64,000 nucleotides of DNA, taken from Collimonas fungivorans Ter331 (GTDB lineage: Bacteria; Pseudomonadota; Gammaproteobacteria; Burkholderiales; Burkholderiaceae_D). This document shows, piece by piece, positions 46,346 to 53,725 of the stretch (position 1 is the stretch's first letter; every line of letters begins with the position of its first letter). Position numbers and translations under genes: made by a program. Under the pieces are notes generated by a model. It was not told the origin of the DNA, ran no database searches, and saw only the letters and a program-made list of their open reading frames with translations. The stretch spans positions 310,001-374,000 of the forward strand of contig NC_015856.1 in the NCBI RefSeq assembly GCF_000221045.1, written 5' to 3'.

Positions 46346-46753
46346 TTACGCCAGCTCGGCGACAACCTGGTCCAGGGCAGCAAGGAATTTCTGCCATCCG
46401 TACTTGGCGCCCTGGTAGGCCTGCTGCTGGTCCGGCCGGAAGCCCGACTGTTCCATGTGCAGGTGGGTCCCCGTACTGGTCGGAGTAAGGGTCCAGGTGA
46501 CGACACTCTTGAGACCCATCGCTTCCCAAGTGTAAGACAGCGTTTTGTTCGGCTCGACTGCCAGGACCTCGCAGTCGACAACGCCCCAGTCCGCGCGCAG
46601 ATCGAAACGGTGCCCCACCACAGGCTGGAAGTCGTTTTTCATCAGCCACTCCTCGATCAAGGGGGCTTGCGTCAAGGCGCGCCAGATCTTCTCGGCGGGG
46701 TGCGGCAATTCTCTTTCTACAATCAGCGTTTTGGTGTCGTCGGTCTGCATCAT
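46346..46753 (-). CDS. SRPBCC (AHSA1-type START) domain protein
   Basis: A 135-residue protein with the AHSA1 pattern: ERELPHPAEKIWRALTQAPLIEEWLM near the N-terminus, VVGHRFDLRADWG in the middle and a C-terminal helix YGWQKFLAALDQVVAELA. The fold binds hydrophobic ligands. Genes of this type are regularly paired with ArsR-family regulators. Its ATG overlaps the regulator's stop by four bases (46750-46753), so the two are translationally coupled. Confidence 0.9.
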   Translation of the reverse strand: MMQTDDTKTLIVERELPHPAEKIWRALTQAPLIEEWLMKNDFQPVVGHRFDLRADWGVVDCEVLAVEPNKTLSYTWEAMGLKSVVTWTLTPTSTGTHLHMEQSGFRPDQQQAYQGAKYGWQKFLAALDQVVAELA

Positions 46754-47073
46754 TGATCCATCCTTTTCAACAGGGTTTCCAATTGGTCAAATCGACCATG
46801 CCAGAAGGTCGAATAAAAACTGAGCCAGTCAATCAGCGGCGCCAGCGCTTTCGGCTCGGCGCTGTAATACGTCTCGCGTCCGTCGCGCCGGCCGCGCACC
46901 AGGCCGGCCAGTTTGAGCGCGCCGAGGTGCTTCGAAATGGCGGGTTGCGACACCCCGGACGGACCGGTCAAGGCATGCACCGTCATTTCACCGCCCCTGC
47001 TCAAGCGCTCGAAAATTGCGCGCCTGGTCGGATCTGACAAGTTTTTCAGGACGGCTGTCGGTTCTGTGTGCAT
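46750..47073 (-). CDS. ArsR/SdpR-type winged-helix transcriptional regulator
   Basis: A 107-residue repressor. Its winged helix is KNLSDPTRRAIFERLSRGGEMTVHALTGPSGVSQPAISKHLGALKLAGLVRGRRDGRETYYSA. No metal-binding ELCVCDL-type cysteines are present, so it is not a classical arsenic sensor; the closest functional type is the SdpR-like regulator paired with SRPBCC proteins. A perfect 24-bp palindrome 54-77 bp upstream is its probable operator, implying autorepression of the three-gene unit. Confidence 0.92.
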   Translation of the reverse strand: MHTEPTAVLKNLSDPTRRAIFERLSRGGEMTVHALTGPSGVSQPAISKHLGALKLAGLVRGRRDGRETYYSAEPKALAPLIDWLSFYSTFWHGRFDQLETLLKRMDQ

Positions 47074-47126
47074 TACGAATTCTCGCCTGTGTGCATTGCG
47101 TTTCGATTTCCGAGGATGCTGGCAGA

Positions 47127-47150
47127 AATCATAACCAATTGGTTATGATT
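47127..47150. promoter_or_regulatory. Perfect 24-bp palindrome, ArsR-type operator
   Basis: AATCATAACCAA and TTGGTTATGATT are exact reverse complements with no spacer. The core TAACCAATTGGTTA is the kind of site used by ArsR/SdpR regulators paired with SRPBCC genes. The only promoter it can control is that of the minus-strand ArsR-SRPBCC-DUF1801 unit, since the flanking plus side is the 3' end of another gene. Confidence 0.85.
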
Positions 47151-47205
47151 GTCAAGGGCCTCATGGATCGCGCGCCATTCATGTTTTTATTGACTTTCAA
47201 ATAAG

Positions 47206-48075
47206 TCAGCCTTGCGTCGCAATCTCGGAGGCGAAGTCGCGATAGGAACGGAGAGGGCGCCCCAGGAGCGTAGTCAGACGTTCCACATCGCCGGCTGCGG
47301 GGATCATTCCCTCGGTGAGGAAACGCTCGCTCATCAAGCGCATATCGAAGGCCATCCAACTCGGCATGAATTGCCGGAGATTTTTCTCGAAGCCGGCGGT
47401 GTCATCCCCCGGATAGGCGATCGGGCGACCCAGGACGCTGGTCCAGATCGCGGCGACATCCGCGCCAGTCAGCGTGTCAGGCCCGACCAGGTTGATGCGG
47501 TCAAGAGGAAGCGGGACGCTGGACTGTGCTCGGCGGATAAGCTCGATCGCCGCTACCTCGGCAATATCGCGGGTATCGACCATTGCCAGGCCCTTGCTGC
47601 CGATCGGCATCGGATAGATGCCGTATCCGGTCACCACGTCCTTGATCGTGACGTCGTTGCCGATAAAGTAGGCGGGGCGCAGGATGGTGGCGTTGAGCCC
47701 CATTTGCTCGATCATGCGCTCAACGCCGAACTTGCCAGCGAAGTGCGGCACGTTCACGTAGAGGTCGCTGTGAATCACCGATAGGTAGACGATGCGCTCG
47801 ATGCCGGCCTCACGGGCGACATTCAGCGCGATCAGCGCCTGGGTGTATTCGTCCGGCACCACCGCGTTGAGCAGGAATAGCGTCGAGACGCCTGAGAAGG
47901 CGCTGCGCAGCGAGTCGACGTCGAGCAGGTCGCCTTGGACGACGTCGACGCCCGCCGGGAAGCTGGCCTTCGAGGGATCGCGGACGAGAGCGCGAACATC
48001 GGCGCCGCGTTTCACGAGCTGTTCGACAACTTGGCGGCCGACAGTGCCGGTAGCACCGGTAACGATAATAGTCAT
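47206..48075 (-). CDS. NmrA-like NAD(P)-binding protein
   Basis: A 289-residue atypical short-chain dehydrogenase relative. The Rossmann motif is G7-x-x-G10-x-x-G13 in VTGATGTVGRQ, followed by LVRDPSKASFPAGVDVVQGDL and ILRPAYFIGND. Members bind NAD(P)(H) and act as redox sensors or as quinone/NAD(P)H reductases; the absence of a YxxxK pair in the expected place argues against a classical SDR. CAAGGAG precedes the ATG. It lies 56 bp after an oxidoreductase gene, and the pair is divergent from a LysR regulator gene. Confidence 0.88.
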   Translation of the reverse strand: MTIIVTGATGTVGRQVVEQLVKRGADVRALVRDPSKASFPAGVDVVQGDLLDVDSLRSAFSGVSTLFLLNAVVPDEYTQALIALNVAREAGIERIVYLSVIHSDLYVNVPHFAGKFGVERMIEQMGLNATILRPAYFIGNDVTIKDVVTGYGIYPMPIGSKGLAMVDTRDIAEVAAIELIRRAQSSVPLPLDRINLVGPDTLTGADVAAIWTSVLGRPIAYPGDDTAGFEKNLRQFMPSWMAFDMRLMSERFLTEGMIPAAGDVERLTTLLGRPLRSYRDFASEIATQG

Positions 48076-48131
48076 GATGATTACTCCTTGGTGTAGTTGG
48101 TAAATGTAAAGGGTGTGATAGAAGGCATGGA

Positions 48132-49064
48132 TCAGAGGGCGAAATCCACCACGGTCTTGCCGACTTGCGGCTCAGTCCGATTGCGCTCGATCATCGCGGG
48201 AAGTTCGTCGAAGCGCACGACGGCGCCGACCTTTGACTGTAAGCGTCCGTGCGCGACGTCCTCTGCGATCGCTTGCAGCCGTGCGGCATCCGGGGAGCTC
48301 ATGAACCACAAGCCACGACGTCCTGCGGGGATGCTTGCAAGGATGGCCGGCGATGCGGTGCTGACGATGACGCCATCTTCGGCGAGGACGGACCACGAGC
48401 GGCTCAGCACTTCGCCGCCAATGTAGTCAAGCACGAGATCGATGTCTTTTACCGAGGTTTCGAACTGCTCTTTGTCGTAGGCGATGACGTGGTCAGCGCC
48501 CAGGCTGCGGACGTAGTCGGCATGCGCCTCCAAGGCGGTGGCAAATACCACGGCCCCGGCCTGATGCGCATACTGCACCGCGAATCCGCCGAGACCGCCA
48601 GCCGCGCCCTGGATAAGGATGCGCTGGCCGGCGCGTATCGGGCCAGCAAAATGGAGGCTTTGCCAAGCAGCCACCGAGGCCACGGGCAATGCTGCCGCGT
48701 CGACGAAGCTCAGCGAGTCGGGCACCAGGCTGAGGTTGGCCTGGTCTGCCGCTACCAGGTCGGCATAAGCGCCCAATGCGCCGCGTGGCCCCATGACGCG
48801 ATCGCCTTTGCGTAGCTGTGTGACGCCCGGGCCTACTGCTTCGACCACTCCGGCCAGTTCGATGCCCAGGACGGTCGGCAGTTGCAGTGGAAAGGCGTCT
48901 CTGACATAACCTTCCCGGACCTTCCAGTCCAGTCCGTTGATGCCGGCAGCGTGGACGCGGACCAGCACTTGGCCTGCTCCTGCCGTTGGCGCTTCGACTG
49001 ACGAAATCTTGAGGGCGGCTGGGCCGCCGTATTCGGTAAGAACCAATGCACGGATATTGTTCAT
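48132..49064 (-). CDS. NADP-dependent quinone oxidoreductase-like protein (MDR superfamily)
   Basis: A 310-residue medium-chain reductase: GroES-like N-terminal domain (VLVRVHAAGINGLDWKVREG, GIELAGVVEAVG) and a nucleotide-binding domain with GAAGGLGGFAVQYA. The cysteine and histidine zinc ligands of alcohol dehydrogenases are missing, so it is the zinc-free quinone reductase type. AAGGAG precedes the ATG. It is the first gene of a two-gene unit with the NmrA-like protein; the divergent LysR regulator at 49172 probably controls it. Confidence 0.9.
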   Translation of the reverse strand: MNNIRALVLTEYGGPAALKISSVEAPTAGAGQVLVRVHAAGINGLDWKVREGYVRDAFPLQLPTVLGIELAGVVEAVGPGVTQLRKGDRVMGPRGALGAYADLVAADQANLSLVPDSLSFVDAAALPVASVAAWQSLHFAGPIRAGQRILIQGAAGGLGGFAVQYAHQAGAVVFATALEAHADYVRSLGADHVIAYDKEQFETSVKDIDLVLDYIGGEVLSRSWSVLAEDGVIVSTASPAILASIPAGRRGLWFMSSPDAARLQAIAEDVAHGRLQSKVGAVVRFDELPAMIERNRTEPQVGKTVVDFAL

Positions 49065-49131
49065 GATTAACTCCTTTGAGGTTTGGGTTGACTACGAACA
49101 AATAATAGATGGTTCCACATTCAAAACAAAG

Positions 49132-49150
49132 ACTGTAAAATATAGACAGT
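49132..49150. promoter_or_regulatory. Inverted repeat ACTGT-N9-ACAGT in the LysR/oxidoreductase intergenic region
   Basis: Perfect 5-bp arms around an AT-rich centre, 22 bp before the LysR start in the 107-bp divergent gap. LysR-type regulators commonly bind such interrupted dyads between their own gene and the divergent target. Confidence 0.4.
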
Positions 49151-49171
49151 TCGTTTCAAAAGTGAGACATC

Positions 49172-50056
49172 ATGGATTTCAACGCCCTTGAGGACTTCCA
49201 GCTAGTGGCCTCTCACGGAGGTTTTGGAAAAGCCAGCCGCGCCAGCGGCCGGTCTAAGGCGACCCTGTCGCGTCGGGTCGCCGATCTCGAAGAAGCACTT
49301 GGCATTCGGCTCATCGAGCGCGGTGCTCGTAGCCTGGAGCTGACCGAAGCAGGCCAGCTGCTGCGAGCCAGAACGGAGGGACCGATGCACGAGGTTGCCG
49401 AAGCTGTAGCGGCAGCACGGGATGGCCTGGCGACGCCGCGAGGGCGTCTGCGTATCGCGGCGCCGATCCTGTTTTCGCAGTTGGCGCTGGGGCGTATTGC
49501 CGCTCGCTTCCTGCTGAGCTATCCCGAAGTGCAGATCGAAGCTGTGGCCGAGGATCGTCTCGTCAATCTGGTAGACGAGCACTTCGATGTCGCCATCCGT
49601 ATCAATCCGAGCAAGGACAGCACATTGGTCGGCAGGTGCTTTGCCAAAGACCGGCTGGTCCTTGCTGCCGCGCCATCGGTCCAGATGCCGAAGGGGAATC
49701 GCGACAAGCCGTTCCCCGTTCCGGCAGTCGTTACGCCGAGCTATCGCGACGGCGATGTCTGGTCGGTCCGTAATGGTCAGTTCACCGTCGAACCGCGACC
49801 TGTTCTGCATCTGTCTTCGCTCCTGATGGTTCGCGATGCGATTGCCGCCGGCGCAGGGGCAGCGATGCTGCCGCAGTCCATCATTGGGAGCATGCTGGAA
49901 AAAGGCGAACTGGTGTCGTGGGGAATCGCCGGCGACGAAGTCGAGCTGTGGGTTCTGCACACCTCTCGCCGCTTGCAAAGTCCCAAAGTTCGGGCTTTCG
50001 TGGAGTTCATGTGCAAGCAGTACCCTGGCGGATCGTTCACCATTCCCATCCGATAA
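49172..50056 (+). CDS. LysR family transcriptional regulator
   Basis: A 294-residue regulator. The N-terminal winged helix is DFNALEDFQLVASHGGFGKASRASGRSKATLSRRVADLEEALGIRLIERG. The effector domain from about residue 90 has the usual LRIAAPILFSQLALGRIAARFL and HFDVAIRINPS blocks. It is divergent from the oxidoreductase/NmrA unit and probably responds to an electrophile or quinone-type signal, by analogy with similar local arrangements; the ligand is not deducible. Confidence 0.93.
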   Translation: MDFNALEDFQLVASHGGFGKASRASGRSKATLSRRVADLEEALGIRLIERGARSLELTEAGQLLRARTEGPMHEVAEAVAAARDGLATPRGRLRIAAPILFSQLALGRIAARFLLSYPEVQIEAVAEDRLVNLVDEHFDVAIRINPSKDSTLVGRCFAKDRLVLAAAPSVQMPKGNRDKPFPVPAVVTPSYRDGDVWSVRNGQFTVEPRPVLHLSSLLMVRDAIAAGAGAAMLPQSIIGSMLEKGELVSWGIAGDEVELWVLHTSRRLQSPKVRAFVEFMCKQYPGGSFTIPIR

Positions 50057-50499
50057 ATTGAATTGGACCGTCCCGCAAATAGCAAACGGATAAAGCCGAG
50101 CTTCGCCGCGGCGTGACAATTACTCGGTGCGATGCTGGCCCATGTCGCCATCGAATGGTGCGACTAAATCGAGATGGCTGCTGTACCCATGTCATTACTC
50201 AAAAAGCCTGCAGGCAATGTCAAGGTTAACTGTTCCATGCAATGAAAGTCCGGGACAAATTTCGTCTGAAACTTCCAAAAATCGGCATCTTTTTTGACAA
50301 TGCAATACCAAAGAAAATGTCTGTCCCTCTTCCTAATATGCCTCGAAAGCGCCTCACCTCAGCTCTTCAGCCGAATTTCAAGAAAAGCGGATCCGCGTGG
50401 CATAAAAATTGCTGCCAAGCAGCAATGCTGTTTCCACGCGCATAGTTTAAATAACAGCTATCGCCCGACAGGCACAGCGACGCTTGTTTGGAGAATCTA
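50057..50499. other. Gap of 440 bp before the BTAD regulator
   Basis: No gene is recognised. The region is more AT-rich than the flanking genes and carries the regulator's promoter. GGAG at 50489-50492 is the regulator's ribosome binding site. Small frames near 50242-50500 show no resemblance to known proteins. Confidence 0.6.
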
Positions 50500-52956
50500 A
50501 TGTTTAGCGCGCGTTTGAATTTATTAGGTACGCCGGAATTCCACAATGCTGAAACCGGTCAGAAAATAAAACTGGGATATGCAAAGCTAGTCCTTCTATT
50601 GGCATATCTTGCGCTGGAACCCCGAGCCCATACGCGCGAATCGCTTGCCGATTTGTTATGGCCGGAATTGGATGAGCATGACGCCAAGGCCAATCTGCGC
50701 CGGGCGCTGTTCAATCTGCAGCAGGCGTTTGTGCAGGGAGGACTGGAAAAATCGCTGGTCTATGCGGATCGCGGCGTCGTCCGCCTTGCCAAAGAGCGCT
50801 TTTGGATCGATGCGGCCGAATTCGAGAATTGGGAAAAAATCGACTGCATCAAATTAACCGATCAGCAACTTGACCTTTACAGAGGGCCATTGCTGGACGG
50901 GATTTTTCCTGTCGGCGAGAGGCTTGCCAACTGGTTGCAGCTCAGGAGAGAACAATGCGAGCGGAAAAATATTGCATTGCTTGAGCATGCCGTGGTCTTG
51001 CACGCAAATGCGGGCGAATTTGATGTCATGGAACGGCGGTGCCAACAGCTCATTTCGGCGGATTTCCTCAGTGAATTGGCGCATTCCCGTCTCATGCACA
51101 TGCATCTTGAGATGGGCAATCAGGCCGCGGCCCGAAAAATATACGATGCATATTGCAGCATGACCCTGCAACACCTCGGAACTTCTCCCTCAAACGAGAT
51201 CACCTCGCTGTTCGACAAATCCGCATTTCAGCCGCTGGCAACAACGCAGCCAGCAGGGTCCAATCTTGTTCCTGGAAAATTTCCGGCGTCCGAAACGAGG
51301 CGAGAATATCGTTTGGTTTCCACCCTCTACATCGAGCTGTTCCCACTTGTCCATTATGATCGTGAGGCATGGCTTCAGGTGAGCGCGGCGGCCATCGTGC
51401 GCTTGCGCGGATTGCTCTCGAAATACTGCGGCACCTTCCGGCAACAGTCGAATTCTGTCGTCATCGCCTATTTCGGTTATCCGATTTCAAACGAATTCAT
51501 CACGGAATGGTCCTTGGCCGCCGGGCTATCCATCCGCCAATGCATTGCGCAAGAGTTCCATCATGTCGGAATCCGCAGCGCAGTGCATGCCGACATGATG
51601 ATGACAGGCCCGGGATATACCTTGCCAGACATACTGGGGGAATGCACTACGATTGCCCGCCGCCTGGCGGAGTCAGCCTCGACAGGAGCACTCCTTGCGT
51701 CGGCAGAGACCCGGCATGGCATTGCATCGGTGTTTGACATGAAATCCCTTGACGGCGCTCCGCATGATGCTTTTGAGGTGCAAGCGCTGCGAGAGCCTCA
51801 CGAAATACGCAAAGGCGAGCCGTCCCGCCGGTCCAATTTCGTGGGACGCTCGAATGAGCTCAAAGCGCTGGACCTGGCGTGGGAAAAAGCTTCTGTCGAG
51901 GGGGGAGCGTGTGTGCAGCTGATCGGGGAAGCGGGGGTCGGCAAGTCTCGCCTGGTACGGGAATTCCTTGGCACAAAAAAAATACAGTTCGACAATGAGT
52001 ATCGTGTTTGTTTTCATATCGAAAATTTGCTGTCGCCGTTGCATCCCATTCTTGCACTGGCCCGTTTGCTTGGTAAGCCCTCGCGTCGCGCGGCCTCAGA
52101 CGACAGTGCCGGCTTGACATCGGCCAGTGTACTTCCTGATAAGGTCTCCGTGGATGACAGTGAGTCAACCCTGTTGTCGGATATCCTGAGTACACATGAA
52201 AAATATGCTCGCGGCTATTCCATCCTTGAGCGAGAAAAATTGTTCTCTTCGATTGTCGGCAGCCTGAAAAGAAATCACAAAAAATTACTGGCCGTACTGG
52301 TGTTTGAAGATATTCAATGGGCCGATAAAGTTTCGCTCGACTTCATCGCCTGGCTCAGAGAGAACAGAAATTCACTGGGCATATTTTTGTTGCTTACCTC
52401 CAGAAAGCATCCGAAATTATCAGGCTCAGCTCTGAGTCCCGGCATCTCGATGGAAATAAAGCCGCTTAACATGGCTGAGGCAAGCAGGATGGCGTTGCAG
52501 TTTCCTCAGTTTTTCGAGGCGTCGTCGACATGGCGGCCTCTGCTGCTCAGAATGGCAGATGGCATTCCGCTATTTCTTGAAAAACTGCTTCAAAACCCCA
52601 GTCCTGAAGGCCACTTCACCTGCCCGAAGGCGCTGCGCAACCTCTTGACGGAGAGGATAGACAGGCTCGGAGAGATCCGCCAGGTATTGTGTCATGCCTC
52701 GTGCATAGGTTTCCGGTTCGGCTTGCATGTCTTGGCCGAAATCGAATCGGTCAGTGTCCGCAAATGCCAGCAGTCGATCAAGGCGCTGCTCGCTTCAGGC
52801 TTGATTGAACAGCGGCCGGAGCCGGGCCATTTCCAGTTTCGTTACAGGCTGGTGCGAGAGGTCGCGTATAGCATGTTAACGTTTGAAGAACGGCAACGGA
52901 TCCTTGCAAGGATAGCTAAGCCCGATCCATTGCAAGCCGCGCTTGACTATCGATGA
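50500..52956 (+). CDS. BTAD/SARP-like transcriptional regulator with degenerate cyclase-like and AAA ATPase domains
   Basis: An 818-residue protein. Residues 1-100 form a winged helix (RLNLLGTPEFHN, HTRESLADLLWPELDEHDAKANLRRALFNL), followed by the bacterial transcriptional activator domain (100-240, LYRGPLLDGIF, ALLEHAVVLHANAG). Residues about 270-430 resemble a class III nucleotide cyclase domain, but the metal aspartates are lost (FADI is YIEL, and the GDG turn reads NSV), so it is probably inactive. An AAA domain follows with Walker A GEAGVGKSR near 476 and Walker B VLVFEDIQWAD around E603-D604. The C-terminal TPR region usual in larger relatives is missing. ATG 50500 has GGAG at 7 bp. It stands 770 bp upstream of the giant adhesin and is its likely activator. 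Base composition is lower in GC than its neighbours. Confidence 0.85.
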   Translation: MFSARLNLLGTPEFHNAETGQKIKLGYAKLVLLLAYLALEPRAHTRESLADLLWPELDEHDAKANLRRALFNLQQAFVQGGLEKSLVYADRGVVRLAKERFWIDAAEFENWEKIDCIKLTDQQLDLYRGPLLDGIFPVGERLANWLQLRREQCERKNIALLEHAVVLHANAGEFDVMERRCQQLISADFLSELAHSRLMHMHLEMGNQAAARKIYDAYCSMTLQHLGTSPSNEITSLFDKSAFQPLATTQPAGSNLVPGKFPASETRREYRLVSTLYIELFPLVHYDREAWLQVSAAAIVRLRGLLSKYCGTFRQQSNSVVIAYFGYPISNEFITEWSLAAGLSIRQCIAQEFHHVGIRSAVHADMMMTGPGYTLPDILGECTTIARRLAESASTGALLASAETRHGIASVFDMKSLDGAPHDAFEVQALREPHEIRKGEPSRRSNFVGRSNELKALDLAWEKASVEGGACVQLIGEAGVGKSRLVREFLGTKKIQFDNEYRVCFHIENLLSPLHPILALARLLGKPSRRAASDDSAGLTSASVLPDKVSVDDSESTLLSDILSTHEKYARGYSILEREKLFSSIVGSLKRNHKKLLAVLVFEDIQWADKVSLDFIAWLRENRNSLGIFLLLTSRKHPKLSGSALSPGISMEIKPLNMAEASRMALQFPQFFEASSTWRPLLLRMADGIPLFLEKLLQNPSPEGHFTCPKALRNLLTERIDRLGEIRQVLCHASCIGFRFGLHVLAEIESVSVRKCQQSIKALLASGLIEQRPEPGHFQFRYRLVREVAYSMLTFEERQRILARIAKPDPLQAALDYR

Positions 52957-53725
52957 CGGCTTGCGTCATGTACTTCTCAATTATTCCTTCCTGATGAAAA
53001 ACCGATAACGGCGGCAAGAAACGACACGCTGTTATCTATGAAAAATAGAGTGTCCATCAAGCTCGTCCTGCATGTCCCTCATTCCGGCGTTGTTTCCTGT
53101 ATGCATTACGAGACAGATTGTTAATCATTGTTAAAAATATTAAAACGCCATCCGAATTTCCGGATTTTTCTCTGGCTATGGACGTTTTATGGATGATGGG
53201 TGGTGACACTGAAGGTAACAAGAGGTAACAACTAAAACATTGCGGCTTAGTCCGGCGACAGCGTTAAAGCGTCATCGTCAGTGAAATTCTTGCAACCCGA
53301 TTACCGTATCGAAATCGGGATAACTGGGGAGGAAACGATCAATGTATTTCTTTAATTACTGCTTCAAAAAAACGTGTTCTTTTGCGTTCAATCACTGCTC
53401 CGGCGACAGGCTTTTCTCCCCGCCGAGAGACGGCTGAATCGCCCTCGCATGATTCCAGGCCGCTTATCTCATCGATACAACGATAGCTAACCGGCGCCAT
53501 TTCCAGACAGATTGTCCAGGTCCCATGAGTCCCTGCTGGGTTTTCAGCGGAGACGGGGACGGCTGTCGAAAAAAATCCATCAGGCTTCATCGCAATAAGC
53601 AAGCCGATGGAAGGCAAGTTTTTGTAAAAAATGTGCTCAATATGCCGACCTCGTGCCCAGAGCTTTTGCGCGCCTGCATTTCGAGTCCGTTGCTGTTCCC
53701 ATATTCCCTAAACCAAGGAGATGTT
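52957..53725. other. Long regulatory gap upstream of the adhesin gene
   Basis: A 769-bp stretch with AT-rich sequence at 53060-53260, phased direct repeats at 53202-53230 and about 500 bp of possible 5' leader before the adhesin start. AAGGAG at 53715-53720 is the adhesin ribosome binding site. An open frame on the minus strand (53339-53617) shows no family resemblance. Confidence 0.65.
53202..53230 (+). promoter_or_regulatory. Phased GGTRACA direct repeats, candidate BTAD/SARP binding site
   Basis: GGTGACA at 53202, GGTAACA at 53214 and GGTAACA at 53224 are spaced 12 and 10 bp, about one helical turn each; the last two are embedded in identical AGGTAACAA nonamers. SARP-type activators bind short direct repeats with one-turn spacing next to the -35 region. 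The site lies between the BTAD regulator and the adhesin, in front of the adhesin leader. Confidence 0.5.

Noticed and set aside
53339-53617. Minus-strand 92-codon frame in the adhesin leader
   Set aside because: No ribosome binding site or family resemblance; lies in the probable 5' leader of the adhesin.
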